Shown: one piece after another, positions 28,747-37,265 of the stretch
Numbering within the stretch: the stretch's first letter is position 1
How the letters are laid out: every line of letters starts with the position of its first letter
From: Planctomycetota bacterium
GTDB lineage: Bacteria > Planctomycetota > Phycisphaerae > Phycisphaerales > SM1A02
Direction: 5' to 3'
NCBI GenBank assembly: GCA_016872835.1
Contig: VGYX01000006.1
Location: 1-64,000 of the forward strand
DNA: 64,000 bases
The notes under the pieces: model-generated
What the model was told of the DNA's origin: nothing
What the model saw: only the letters and a program-made list of their open reading frames with translations
Databases searched by the model: none
Made by a program: the position numbers and the translations under genes

Positions 28747-30021
28747 TCAGCGAAGCGCCTGAATCAGGTTGAAGAGCAGGCTGCCCAGCAGCAGCACGCC
28801 CAGACCAATGGCGAGCCACGGCAATCCCTTGCCTGACGTCTCAAGCACGGGGATTGGGGCATCGCCATCCGCGGGTGGTGTCTCGCCTGCGAGCGATGAC
28901 ATGAACGCGCCGCTTGGTCGTGCGTGCACCGGGTCGTTGCCTGCCATCACCGCCTCGAGATCCTCGATCAACTGCGTGGCGTTCTGATACCGATCGCGGG
29001 CGTCCTTGGCCATCATCATCTCGATGACGAGCGCGGTGCCTTGCGAAAGATCGGGCGCAAGCTGGTCCGGCGGCGTGAGAGGCTCCCGCAGATGCCGCTG
29101 CATCACCTCCGTCGGATTCTTGCCCTCGAACGGGACCCGCCCCGTGACCATGTGAAAGAAGGTCGCGCCAAGCCCGTAGATGTCGGCGGCGGGCGTGATT
29201 TCCAGCACGCCACGGGCCTGCTCCGGACTGATGTAGTAGGGCGTTCCGAAGGCCTTTCCTGCCTCCGCCTCGGCGGCTTCGCGGTCGGACACCGCACGCG
29301 CCAGACCCAGATCGGCGAGCTTCGCCACGCCCGCCTTGGAGATCATGATGTTCTTGGGCTTGATGTCGCGGTGGATGAAGCCCTTCTCGTGCGCGTGCTT
29401 GAGCGCTCGCGCCACCTGCATCACGAAGGTGATCGCCTCCCGCTCGGGGATGCGGCGTGACGACTCGATGCGGTCATGGATCGTGTCGCCATCCACGTAC
29501 TCCATGACGAAGTAGTGGTGCTCTCCGGCCTGGCCCACGTCGAGCGCGCCGACGATGTGCTGGTCGTTCAGCTTGGCCGCGGCACGCCCTTCCTTGTAAA
29601 AGCGCTCGATGAACTTCGGGTCGCTGCTGTACTTCCGCGGCAGCACCTTCACGGCGACCCATCGATCCAGCGACACTTGCTTGGCAAGGAAGACCGTGGC
29701 CATCGCTCCTGCGCCCAACTTCTTCTCGATGCGGTAGCCCGGAATCGCTATCTGGCCGCGATCCGTCTCGAGTTCCCTCTGCAGGCGGGCGAGCTGCCGA
29801 CGGGTGACGACTTCCTTCTGCACGAGGACTTCAGCAAGCTTGGTGCCGGGGGGCAGGCGACCCTGGATCTCGCGGCACTTCTCCACTTCCTCCTTCGTGG
29901 CCCAGCCACGCTCGACCACCGCACGTCCGACCAGCGTCTCTCCGGCCGAACGACCGGCGGCGCTGTCGGCGGAGGAACTCCCGGGATCTGCAGGCTTGGG
30001 ATGGGGTGTGGGTTCAGGCAC
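28747..30021 (-). CDS. Membrane-anchored eukaryotic-type Ser/Thr protein kinase
   Basis: The 424-residue protein has a roughly 90-residue N-terminal segment (VGRAVVERGWATKEEVEKCR, TRRQLARLQRELE), a kinase domain at about 95-360 with Gly loop KLGAGAMATVFLAK, Lys125 in VAVKVLPRK, catalytic HRDIKPKNIM (Asp219), metal-binding DLG (Asp237, in place of DFG) and GTPYYISPEQARG, and one C-terminal membrane helix (LPWLAIGLGVLLLGSLLFNL). There is no periplasmic domain beyond a few residues. The N-terminal segment resembles the response-adaptor helices that often precede planctomycete kinases. The start is GTG, 50 bp from the divergent heptosyltransferase ATG. Confidence 0.92.
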   Translation of the reverse strand: MPEPTPHPKPADPGSSSADSAAGRSAGETLVGRAVVERGWATKEEVEKCREIQGRLPPGTKLAEVLVQKEVVTRRQLARLQRELETDRGQIAIPGYRIEKKLGAGAMATVFLAKQVSLDRWVAVKVLPRKYSSDPKFIERFYKEGRAAAKLNDQHIVGALDVGQAGEHHYFVMEYVDGDTIHDRIESSRRIPEREAITFVMQVARALKHAHEKGFIHRDIKPKNIMISKAGVAKLADLGLARAVSDREAAEAEAGKAFGTPYYISPEQARGVLEITPAADIYGLGATFFHMVTGRVPFEGKNPTEVMQRHLREPLTPPDQLAPDLSQGTALVIEMMMAKDARDRYQNATQLIEDLEAVMAGNDPVHARPSGAFMSSLAGETPPADGDAPIPVLETSGKGLPWLAIGLGVLLLGSLLFNLIQALR

Positions 30022-30050
30022 GATGAGGTTCGGGCGCGACGAGGGTGCGG

Positions 30051-30058
30051 ACTATACC
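30051..30058. promoter_or_regulatory. Overlapping divergent -10 elements (kinase and heptosyltransferase)
   Basis: ACTATACC reads TATACC on the plus strand, 12 nt before ATG 30071, and TATAGT on the minus strand, 29 nt before GTG 30021. The two polymerases would compete for one site. Confidence 0.4.
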
Positions 30059-30070
30059 TTGACCATTCGC

Positions 30071-31105
30071 ATGAGCCGGCGGATCAGCCGCATCCTTTTG
30101 GTCAAGCCGAGCGCCTTGGGAGACGTCTGTCGGTCCATGCCGGCACTCGCCAGCTTGAGGGCCGCGTTCCCGCAGGCGGAGATCGACTGGTTCGTCCAGG
30201 ACGATTTCGCGGACGCGGTGTGCGCCCACCCGGCGTTGCATGCGGTCGTGCCCTTTCCCCGTCGCGCCTGGCGGCGTTGGTGGACACCGGATGCGGTTCG
30301 CGGCGTGCTTGGCTTGAGGCGGCAGATTCGCGAGGCGAGCTACGACCTCGTGCTCGACCTCCAGGGCTTGCTGCGCAGCGCGATCTTCGCGCAGGCCGCC
30401 ACGGGTGCGCGACGCGTGGCCTGGCGCGATGCGCGCGAGGGATCGGGCTGGCTCGCCAACGAGCGGCACGCTCGGCGTGGGGGTCCGGACGCGACGGAGG
30501 TGATGCTTGCGCTGCTGGAGGACGCGGGCGTGCCTGCGGTGCGCGATCCGCGCATGCATGTTCCGGAGACTGCGCGTGAGGCATGGCGTGCACGACGTGA
30601 CGCGTCGGGCGTTGATCGCTATGTCGCGCTTGCGCCCACCAGTCGCTGGTCCGCGAAACGTTGGCCGGCCGAGCGATGGAAGACGTTGGCGGAACGCCTG
30701 GTGTCGCGCGGCATGCGGATCGTCATGCTCGGGGCGGGATCGGAGCGCGATCAGGTGCGCGCCTGCATGCCGAAGGAGGGTGTGGTCGACCTGTGCGGGG
30801 CGCTCTCGCTCGGCGCGTGGCTTGCGGCGATCGAGGGCGCGGACGCCGTCGTGGCCAACGATTCCGCGGCCACGCACGCCGCGGTCGGCTTGGGTCGTCC
30901 GCTCGTGGCCATCTATGGGGCGACGGATCCCTCCGCGGTGGGGCCGTTCGGCCAGCCGGAGTGCGTGGTTGCGCCTCCGGGCCCAGCGCCGACGGATCCA
31001 CACGGCTATCGCGACCCGCGCATGGTGCAACGCATGCGGTTGATCGGTGTCGATGCTGTCGAGCGGCGACTGCACGAGGAAATCCAGCGGGGGCCGCGGT
31101 GGTGA
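30071..31105 (+). CDS. GT9 glycosyltransferase (ADP-heptose:LPS heptosyltransferase-like)
   Basis: The 344-residue protein starts MSRRISRILLVKPSALGDVC, the GT9 signature, and has the C-terminal domain features YVALAPTSRWSAKRWPAERW and VVANDSAATHAAVGLGRPLV with YGATDPSAVGPFG. It should move a heptose from ADP-heptose to the lipid A core in the cytoplasmic leaflet. The genes downstream (LpxK, HldE) make lipid A and ADP-heptose, so WaaC-like activity is likely. The stop overlaps the maf start (GTGA). Confidence 0.88.
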   Translation: MSRRISRILLVKPSALGDVCRSMPALASLRAAFPQAEIDWFVQDDFADAVCAHPALHAVVPFPRRAWRRWWTPDAVRGVLGLRRQIREASYDLVLDLQGLLRSAIFAQAATGARRVAWRDAREGSGWLANERHARRGGPDATEVMLALLEDAGVPAVRDPRMHVPETAREAWRARRDASGVDRYVALAPTSRWSAKRWPAERWKTLAERLVSRGMRIVMLGAGSERDQVRACMPKEGVVDLCGALSLGAWLAAIEGADAVVANDSAATHAAVGLGRPLVAIYGATDPSAVGPFGQPECVVAPPGPAPTDPHGYRDPRMVQRMRLIGVDAVERRLHEEIQRGPRW

Positions 31106-31683
31106 GCGAGCGAATCATTCTTGCGAGTCGCTCGGCGCGCCGCATGCAGATCCTTCGTCGTGAAGGCGTGGACTTCGAGAGCATCGAGGCTCTGGTGGAC
31201 GATCCGTCGACGCCGCCCGAGGGTGATGTGGCGGGCGTGGCCGCGGCCTTGGCGCGTCGCAAGGCGGAGGCGGTGATCGCCGCGCACCCCACGCGGTGCG
31301 CGGGCGCGTTCGTGGTCGCGGCGGACACGATCTGTCGGCACGGATCGAGTTCGGTCGGCAAGGCGGAGTCGGTCGCCGACGCGCGACGCATCCTGACCCA
31401 GATGTTGGACGGCGAACATGACGTGGTCACGGCCGTGACGGTGTCTCGCGCCGGTGTGTGGCGTTCCTTCGTGGATGTCGCACGCGTGCGAATGGAGCAT
31501 CCGGGCCCCGAGGCGCTGGAGCACTTTCTGGCGTCGGATGCGTGGCGGGGCAAGGCGGGCGCGTATGACATCGAGGAGCGTCGGGCCGCGGGATGGACGA
31601 TCCACTGCGTGGGTGACGAGGACACGGTCGGCGGACTCCCCTGGAAGCGACTTCAGGAGACGATGGAGGGATGGACTCGATGA
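31102..31683 (+). CDS. maf: Maf-like nucleotide pyrophosphatase
   Basis: The 193-residue protein has the Maf patterns ILASRSARRMQILRREGVDF, VVAADTICRHG, KAESVADARRILTQMLDGEH and GKAGAYDIEERRA. Maf enzymes cleave dTTP/UTP or modified nucleotides and are linked to septum control. The GTG start overlaps the upstream stop and the stop overlaps the lpxK ATG. The catalytic Asp of the E(A/S)D motif is present in VVAADT. Which Maf subclass it belongs to is unclear. Confidence 0.9.
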   Translation: MSERIILASRSARRMQILRREGVDFESIEALVDDPSTPPEGDVAGVAAALARRKAEAVIAAHPTRCAGAFVVAADTICRHGSSSVGKAESVADARRILTQMLDGEHDVVTAVTVSRAGVWRSFVDVARVRMEHPGPEALEHFLASDAWRGKAGAYDIEERRAAGWTIHCVGDEDTVGGLPWKRLQETMEGWTR

Positions 31684-32705
31684 GCGGACCGCTTCCGCCG
31701 ATCCTGCGGCCGGTCGCCTGGATCGCCTCGCGGATCTACGCGCTCGGTGTGCATCGTCACGCTGAGGCACTGGAGCGCGTTCCCGCGTGGGAGGCACCGT
31801 GCCCGGTGATTTCGGTGGGGAACGTTTCCGCGGGCGGCACCGGCAAGTCGCCGATGGTGCGATGGATCTGCGCCGAACTTCGTGCGGCGGGTCGATCGCC
31901 GGCCATCGTGATGCGCGGCCATCGCGGCGGCGAGTCGTCGGATGAGGTGCTGGAACATCGCGCGGAGATGCCGGACACGCCCATCGCGGTCGGCGCGGAC
32001 CGACGCGCCGCGATCGAGCGGCTGCGATCCACGCATGCGGATGTCGACGCGCTGGTGCTCGATGACGGATTCCAGCATCGAGGGGTATCACGGGATCTCG
32101 ATCTGGTGCTGATTGACGCGCGCCGGCCCGCGATCGAGGGATCGCTGTTGCCGCTGGGCTGGCTGCGCGAGCCAGCCGAGGCGCTGCGGCGTGCCCACGC
32201 GGTCATCGTGACGCGCGCGGAGGGCGTGGATGGTGGACTTGCGGCCCGCATCGAGCGACTTCATGGTCGTCCTCCCATCGCCTGGACGCGGCACGCCTGG
32301 CGCGGTCTGTGTGCGACGACCGCAACGGATGCGGAGGAGACGTGGACGCTCGAAAGCCTTCGCGGACGCGCGGTCGCGGTGTGGGCAGGCATCGGCAACC
32401 CAGCCGCCTTCGTGGCGCAGGTGACCGCATGTGGTGCGCGAGTGGTGGATGTGCCGCATCTTGCCGATCACCAACGGTTCGATGCCCGTCTGGTGGAGCG
32501 GCTCGCGCGGGTCGCCTGCGCCGCCGGGGCCACCGACGTCGTCTGCACGGGCAAGGACTGGGTGAAGCTTCGCCCGCTTCCGCGCCCGACCGCGCTCACG
32601 ATCGTTCGTCCGCAGCTGGAACTCGAGTTCATCGAGGGCCACGCGCCGCTTCGCCAGTCGCTTTTTGAGGGGATGGCGCGTGGAGATCGGCGTCTGGGCC
32701 GTTAG
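31680..32705 (+). CDS. lpxK: Tetraacyldisaccharide 4'-kinase
   Basis: The 341-residue protein begins like LpxK (PILRPVAWIASRIYALGVHR), has the P-loop CPVISVGNVSAGGTGKSPMV, LVLDDGFQHRGVSRDLDLVL and a C-terminal FADHQRFD-like HLADHQRFD motif with CTGKDWVKL. It phosphorylates the 4' position of the lipid A precursor at the inner membrane. Presence of LpxK implies a lipid A-bearing outer membrane. ATG 31680 overlaps the maf stop. Its own TAG stop forms part of the next gene's TAGACT hexamer. Confidence 0.95.
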   Translation: MSGPLPPILRPVAWIASRIYALGVHRHAEALERVPAWEAPCPVISVGNVSAGGTGKSPMVRWICAELRAAGRSPAIVMRGHRGGESSDEVLEHRAEMPDTPIAVGADRRAAIERLRSTHADVDALVLDDGFQHRGVSRDLDLVLIDARRPAIEGSLLPLGWLREPAEALRRAHAVIVTRAEGVDGGLAARIERLHGRPPIAWTRHAWRGLCATTATDAEETWTLESLRGRAVAVWAGIGNPAAFVAQVTACGARVVDVPHLADHQRFDARLVERLARVACAAGATDVVCTGKDWVKLRPLPRPTALTIVRPQLELEFIEGHAPLRQSLFEGMARGDRRLGR

Positions 32706-32708
32706 ACT
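32703..32708 (+). promoter_or_regulatory. Putative leaderless -10 element of hldE, containing the lpxK stop
   Basis: TAGACT, 6 nt before ATG 32715. The first three bases are the lpxK stop codon. Confidence 0.5.
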
Positions 32709-32714
32709 GCGTCG

Positions 32715-34241
32715 ATGAGCGGAAACGCCGAAGCGCTGGTGCCTCTGCTGGCGGGCTGGAAGGATTCCGACCTGCTGGTCGTGGGCGACTTCATGCTGGA
32801 TCAGGCGCAGCATGGCTCGGCCGATCGTCTGAGCCCGGACGCGCCGGTGCCCGTGCTGCTGAGTCGCGGTGCGCGCGATCTTGAGGAGACGGCCGGCGGC
32901 TCGAGCAATGTGGCGTTGTGTGCCGCCGCGCTTGGCGCGCGGGTGCGCTGCTTCGGCGTGACCGGCCCCGACGACGAGGGTCACACGCTGCGGCGCCTCC
33001 TGAAGGAGGGCGGTTGCGAGGCGGACGGTCTGATCGAGGATGGCTCGCGCCCCACGACCGTGAAGCGCAGCATCGTGGGTCTTGCGCAGCATCGCCATCC
33101 GCAGAAAATGTTCCGTGTGGATGTGGAGAGCCGCGATCCGATCTCCAGCGAGCTCGAGGCGGCGCTCCTGCGCGCGATCGAGTGTGCCGCCATGGATTGT
33201 CAGGTGATCTGCCTGGAGGACTATGCGAAGGGCGTCTGCACGCCGACGCTGTGCCAAGGCGTGATCGAGATCGGCCGCCGGCTCGGCAAGCCGGTGCTGG
33301 TGGATCCGGCGGCGATCGCGGACTACTCCCGCTACGCCGGCGCCACGGCGATCACGCCGAATCGCACCGAGGCTGCGCTGGCGGCTGGTCGCAAGACCAT
33401 GCCGGACTACGAAGCCGGCGAGATGCGCCAGCTCGCGCGCACGCTGCGCGAACGATACAAGTTTCATGCCGTGGTGCTGACGCTCGATCGTCATGGCTCG
33501 TTCCTGGAGCGTGACGGAAGCGAGCCCGTGCATGTTCCGACCGTGGCGCGTCGCGTCTACGACGTGACCGGCGCGGGTGACATGGTGCTTGCGGCGCTGG
33601 CGGCCGCGCTCGCCAACGGCTTCCCATGGCCCGAGGCCGTGGCTTTCGCCAACGTGGCGGCGGGTCTGGAGGTCGAGGTCTTCGGCGCACGTCCGATCCC
33701 GTTCGCGCAGGTGCGGCGTCAGGTGCTCGCGCAGGCGGGCCACATGGCCGGCAAGATCCGGGATCGTCAGGTGCTGCGTGTGGAACTCGAGGCGCGCCGT
33801 GAGGCGGGCCAGCGGATCGTGCTGACCAATGGCTGCTTCGACGTGCTGCACGCCGGACATGTCTCGAGCCTGCGCGCGGCGCGCGAGCAGGGCGACCTGC
33901 TGGTCGTGGCCGTGAATTCCGACGCGTCGGTGCGCGAACTCAAGGGCGAGGACCGTCCGGTGTTCCCGCTGGCGCAGCGCATGGAGGTCCTGTCGGCGCT
34001 GGAGTCCGTGGATCTGGTGGTCGCGTTCGAGGAGCGGAGCGCCCACGAGGTCATTCGACTCGTCCATCCGCACGTCTACGTGAAGGGCGGTGACTACCGA
34101 CGCCCGGAAGACGTGGCCGAACATGCGCTCCTGATGGAGTTGGGGGTGGAACTCCGGCTGCTCGGGCATGTCCCCGGGGTGAGCACGACCGCCGCGATCC
34201 ACAGGATGCGGGAGCGTGAAACGGGGACCATTCGTGGATGA
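32715..34241 (+). CDS. hldE: Bifunctional heptose kinase/adenylyltransferase HldE
   Basis: The 508-residue protein fuses two enzymes. The first 330 residues are a ribokinase-like heptose-7-phosphate kinase (LLVVGDFMLDQAQHGSADRL near residue 20, AGGSSNVALCAAALGARV, and the DVTGAGDMVLAALAAAL anion hole with catalytic Asp). The last 140 are a nucleotidyltransferase (LTNGCFDVLHAGHVSSLRAA, VKGGDYRRPEDV, PGVSTTAAIHRM). Together they convert heptose-7-P to ADP-heptose, the donor for the heptosyltransferase upstream. Length matches the family (about 480). Confidence 0.95.
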   Translation: MSGNAEALVPLLAGWKDSDLLVVGDFMLDQAQHGSADRLSPDAPVPVLLSRGARDLEETAGGSSNVALCAAALGARVRCFGVTGPDDEGHTLRRLLKEGGCEADGLIEDGSRPTTVKRSIVGLAQHRHPQKMFRVDVESRDPISSELEAALLRAIECAAMDCQVICLEDYAKGVCTPTLCQGVIEIGRRLGKPVLVDPAAIADYSRYAGATAITPNRTEAALAAGRKTMPDYEAGEMRQLARTLRERYKFHAVVLTLDRHGSFLERDGSEPVHVPTVARRVYDVTGAGDMVLAALAAALANGFPWPEAVAFANVAAGLEVEVFGARPIPFAQVRRQVLAQAGHMAGKIRDRQVLRVELEARREAGQRIVLTNGCFDVLHAGHVSSLRAAREQGDLLVVAVNSDASVRELKGEDRPVFPLAQRMEVLSALESVDLVVAFEERSAHEVIRLVHPHVYVKGGDYRRPEDVAEHALLMELGVELRLLGHVPGVSTTAAIHRMRERETGTIRG

Positions 34242-34250
34242 TTGGGCGGC

Positions 34251-34280
34251 TTGACTCGCCGCCTCTCGCCCCCCCATACT
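34251..34280 (+). promoter_or_regulatory. Sigma-70-type promoter of the HU-like gene
   Basis: TTGACT (34251-34256), 18-bp spacer, CATACT (34275-34280). Leader of about 55 nt with GGAG before ATG 34341. A second TACGAT hexamer at 34307 lacks a -35. Confidence 0.5.
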
Positions 34281-34340
34281 GGCGCAAGTCGAGGCGCGAG
34301 CGCGTTTACGATGGTCCGCACAACCCATTTGGAGAAGATG

Positions 34341-34664
34341 ATGAACACCGTCACCAAGAAGGAACTCGTCGAGCGCATCGCCCAGCGGACCGGACTCCAG
34401 CGCAACGACGTGAAGACGGTGGTGCAGCACTTCCTGGATTCGGTCGTGGAGGAACTCGGTCAGGGCAACCGGCTGGAGTTCCGTGACTTCGGCGTGTTCG
34501 AGGTGCGTCAGCGCGCTGCGCGGAACGCGCAGAACCCCAAGACCCTCGTGCCGGTGCATGTGCCCGCCAAGCGCACGGTCCGCTTCAAGCCAGGCCGCCT
34601 GATGCGCGAGCAGGGCGACGTGACCACCGCCGCCGCGGGTGCAGCCGCCGTCGCCGCCCGCTGA
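34341..34664 (+). CDS. HU/IHF-family DNA-binding protein
   Basis: The 107-residue protein has VTKKELVERIAQRTGLQRND at the N-terminus, a GNRLEFRDFGVFEVRQRAAR beta-arm region and VPAKRTVRFKPGRLMRE, the classic bacterial histone-like fold. It bends and compacts DNA as a dimer. A short Ala-rich tail (TTAAAGAAAVAAR) goes beyond the usual 90-95 residues. ATG 34341 has GGAGAAG upstream; a longer frame lacks homology. It lies 15 bp before dnaB and may be cotranscribed with it. Confidence 0.95.
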   Translation: MNTVTKKELVERIAQRTGLQRNDVKTVVQHFLDSVVEELGQGNRLEFRDFGVFEVRQRAARNAQNPKTLVPVHVPAKRTVRFKPGRLMREQGDVTTAAAGAAAVAAR

Positions 34665-34679
34665 GCGCGGTGACCTGAC

Positions 34680-36161
34680 ATGGAATCCGATCGCCCATCG
34701 GGTCGCGCCGCCTCGCGCGGACCGGCCCGCATCGATGCCGCCGATGCGCGTCGTCTGCTCGACGCCGCGCCGCCGCACGCCCCAGAGGCGGAGATGAGCC
34801 TGCTGGGCGCGATGCTCATCGATCCGCGCGTGGTGGGCGACGTGATTCAGGTGGTGCCGACGGGCGTGGACTTCCATCGCCCGGCGCATGGCGCGATCTT
34901 CGATGCGATGGTGCAGATCTGGGATCGCACCGCCACGCTCGACGTGGTGCAGTTGAACCAGCACCTCACCGACAAGGGCGTGCTGGAGGACATCGGTGGC
35001 ACGTCGTACCTGGTCGAACTTGCCGAGAGCACGCCGACGGCGGCGCACGCCGTCGAGCACGCACGCATCGTGCGCGACAAGGCGACGATGCGTGAACTCA
35101 TCCGCGCCGCGGGTGAGATCCTGGGTCACGCGCAGTCCGCGGTGGACGAGCCGCAGCAAGTGCTTGAGGCCGCCGAGCAGCGCATCTTCGCGATCGCGCA
35201 GCGCCGCGATGGCGCACGCTTCAGCAGCCTGCAGGAGCTGCTGGATCACACGCTGAAGGTGATCGACCAGAGCGAAGGCAAGCCCTTCACCGGTCTTCCC
35301 GCGGGGTTCGCCGAGTTCGACGAGATGACCAGCGGCCTGCAGAGGGGCGAGATGGTGATCTTGGCCGCGCGCCCCAGCATGGGCAAGACCGCACTGGCGC
35401 TGAACATGATGGAGAACATCGCCGCAAGCGGACACCCCGTGGCCATGTTCAGTCTGGAAATGGGCCGGCAGCAGCTGGTGCAGCGCATCCTCTGCGCCAA
35501 GGGCGGCATCGACAGCCAGCGGCTGCGCCGCAACATGCTGCGCAAGGAGGACTATCGTGCGCTGCTGGGCGCGTGCGAGGCGCTGCAGAACTGCAGCATC
35601 TGGATCGACGACACGCCGGGCCTGTCGCTGCTGAGCATGCGCAGCAAGGCGCGCCGCCTGAAGGAGCAGCACGGCATCGAGGCGATCATCATCGACTATC
35701 TGCAGCTCATGTCGAGCGGCGGCCGGGTGGAAAGCCGTCAGATGGAGGTCAGCGAGATCAGCCGTGGCATCAAGGCGATGGCGCGCGAGCTCGATGTGCC
35801 CGTGATCTGCCTGAGCCAGCTGAACCGTGCCGCCGAGCAGCGTGAGGGCCACAGGCCGCGCATGAGCGACCTGCGTGAGTCGGGCAGCATCGAGCAGGAT
35901 GCCGATGTGGTGCTGATGCTGCACCGCGAGGAGTACTACCACCAGGGTGACGACGACTGGCTGGAGGCGAACGCCGACAAGCGTGGTCTGGCCGAACTCA
36001 TCGTGGCGAAGCAGCGCAACGGCCCAACCGGCGTGTGTCGCCTTGCGTGGGACGGACGCTTGACGCGGTTCCGCGACTTCACCGACGCCACGCCGCCCGG
36101 TGGATTTGAGGCCGCGCCGCGCAGCCGCTCGGTGCTGCCGCCAGACGATCTTCCGCTCTGA
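34680..36161 (+). CDS. dnaB: Replicative DNA helicase DnaB
   Basis: The 493-residue protein has an N-terminal DnaB domain (PHAPEAEMSLLGAMLIDPRV, LAESTPTAAHAVEHARIVRD) and the RecA-like helicase domain with Walker A ARPSMGKTALALNMMENIA, IEAIIIDYLQLMSSGG (Walker B), CLSQLNRAAEQREGHRPRMS and ESGSIEQDADVVLMLHREEY. It unwinds DNA at the fork as a hexamer. Length is somewhat above average because of an N-terminal basic extension (about 35 residues) and a short C-terminal tail. No intein is present. Confidence 0.96.
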   Translation: MESDRPSGRAASRGPARIDAADARRLLDAAPPHAPEAEMSLLGAMLIDPRVVGDVIQVVPTGVDFHRPAHGAIFDAMVQIWDRTATLDVVQLNQHLTDKGVLEDIGGTSYLVELAESTPTAAHAVEHARIVRDKATMRELIRAAGEILGHAQSAVDEPQQVLEAAEQRIFAIAQRRDGARFSSLQELLDHTLKVIDQSEGKPFTGLPAGFAEFDEMTSGLQRGEMVILAARPSMGKTALALNMMENIAASGHPVAMFSLEMGRQQLVQRILCAKGGIDSQRLRRNMLRKEDYRALLGACEALQNCSIWIDDTPGLSLLSMRSKARRLKEQHGIEAIIIDYLQLMSSGGRVESRQMEVSEISRGIKAMARELDVPVICLSQLNRAAEQREGHRPRMSDLRESGSIEQDADVVLMLHREEYYHQGDDDWLEANADKRGLAELIVAKQRNGPTGVCRLAWDGRLTRFRDFTDATPPGGFEAAPRSRSVLPPDDLPL

Positions 36162-36196
36162 TGTCGACGTGCTCGATCTGCGGCGCCGCCCGCACA

Positions 36197-36202
36197 TAGA
36201 TT
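36197..36202 (+). promoter_or_regulatory. Putative -10 element of the ECF sigma gene
   Basis: TAGATT ends 10 nt before ATG 36213, which would leave a leader of only about 3 nt. Confidence 0.35.
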
Positions 36203-36212
36203 GCGCACACCG

Positions 36213-36776
36213 ATGGACGCGCCCGAGGACATCCCGGAACTGCTGGAGCGGGCCGGCGCGGGTGACGCACAGGCCTGGCGCACGGTGGTCGATCGGTTCA
36301 GTCCGCGCGTGTTCGCCTTTCTGCGCAGCTACACGCGGGATCAGGAACTGGCCGAGGAGATCGCGCAGAGCGTGTTCTGCACCGTGGCGCGCAAGCTGGC
36401 GGATTACGAGGAAAAGGGGCGCTTCGAGGCGTGGCTCTTCCGGATCGCGCTGAACCGTCTGCGTGACGAGATGCGCCGCCGGAAGCGGCACGCGCGCCCG
36501 ATGGACGCGGACGTGCTGGCGGACGTGGGACCTGCGGCGCGAACCGAAGTGCGGGCCAGCCGCGAGGAGATCGAGGCGCTCCACGCGGCCATGGAGGAAC
36601 TCCCGGAGCAGGACCGGCTGGTGATCGACCTGCGCCATCAGGGTGGCATGGGTTTCCAGCAGATGGCCGATCTCCTGAAAGAACCCTTGGGAACCCTGCT
36701 GGCCCGCCACCACAGGGCCCTGCGAAAGTTGCGTGAGATGCTGCGCCGACGCCTGGGCGAGGAGGAAAAACCGTGA
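36213..36776 (+). CDS. ECF-type RNA polymerase sigma factor
   Basis: The 187-residue protein has sigma region 2 (LRSYTRDQELAEEIAQSVFC, FEAWLFRIALNRLRDEMRRR) and region 4 (LPEQDRLVIDLRHQGGMGFQ, then a DLL...PLGTLLARHHRALRKLRE helix-turn-helix). It lacks regions 1 and 3, as in all ECF factors. A TTG at 36201 would add four residues. The two genes downstream encode a membrane protein and an exported helical protein, so a regulator/sensor module is likely. The promoter it recognises is unknown. Confidence 0.9.
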   Translation: MDAPEDIPELLERAGAGDAQAWRTVVDRFSPRVFAFLRSYTRDQELAEEIAQSVFCTVARKLADYEEKGRFEAWLFRIALNRLRDEMRRRKRHARPMDADVLADVGPAARTEVRASREEIEALHAAMEELPEQDRLVIDLRHQGGMGFQQMADLLKEPLGTLLARHHRALRKLREMLRRRLGEEEKP

Positions 36777-36829
36777 GTCCCGGTCCGATACCGCGAAATT
36801 CGTCCCTTCACGCTGCAAGACCGTCCCCC

Positions 36830-36845
36830 GCTCCCCGTTGGGAGC
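36830..36845 (+). repeat. Small perfect hairpin between the ECF sigma gene and the next gene
   Basis: GCTCCC-CGTT-GGGAGC (6-bp stem, 4-nt loop), 18 bp before ATG 36864 and just upstream of its GGAG ribosome site. No T run. Confidence 0.45.
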
Positions 36846-36863
36846 CCAGTCTGGAGTCATTCC

Positions 36864-37265
36864 ATGGCATCTGAGCGCGACTTCAATCCATCTCCGCGTC
36901 TTGTCCGGCTCCTCCGGGCCGATGCTTCGCGAACCCCCGCAGGGCTGTCGCAGCGGGTGTTCGACGCCAGCGTGGGATCGTTGCCCGACGTGCGCTCGGC
37001 CAGCGGCGTGATCGGTCGCCTGTCGTGGCGCTGGGTCGCCGCGGCCGCCGTGCTGCTGGTCGCCGGCGGCATCGCGCTTCGGCTCGGGATGACATCGGTT
37101 GCCTCGGATGGATCCGAGTCGATGCTCACCGTGGTGATCGAGGCCACGGGCGGCGACGGCTTCGGCGAGGATGTTGGATCGATCGCGGTGGTGCGAGGCG
37201 GTGGCTTCGCGGATCTTGATGCGGAGATGCGACTCCTGCTGGCCGACGGGAGGATCGACGGATGA
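36864..37265 (+). CDS. Single-pass membrane protein, possible anti-sigma factor
   Basis: I do not recognise a domain in this 133-residue protein. It has an N-terminal cytoplasmic segment of about 55 residues (SPRLVRLLRADASRTPAGLS), one membrane helix (WVAAAAVLLVAGGIALRLG) and a periplasmic part ending in acidic residues. Position 87 bp after an ECF sigma gene and the topology suggest an anti-sigma factor, but the zinc-binding HxxxCxxC motif is absent. GGAG precedes the ATG. Its stop overlaps the next start by 4 bp. Confidence 0.7.
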   Translation: MASERDFNPSPRLVRLLRADASRTPAGLSQRVFDASVGSLPDVRSASGVIGRLSWRWVAAAAVLLVAGGIALRLGMTSVASDGSESMLTVVIEATGGDGFGEDVGSIAVVRGGGFADLDAEMRLLLADGRIDG

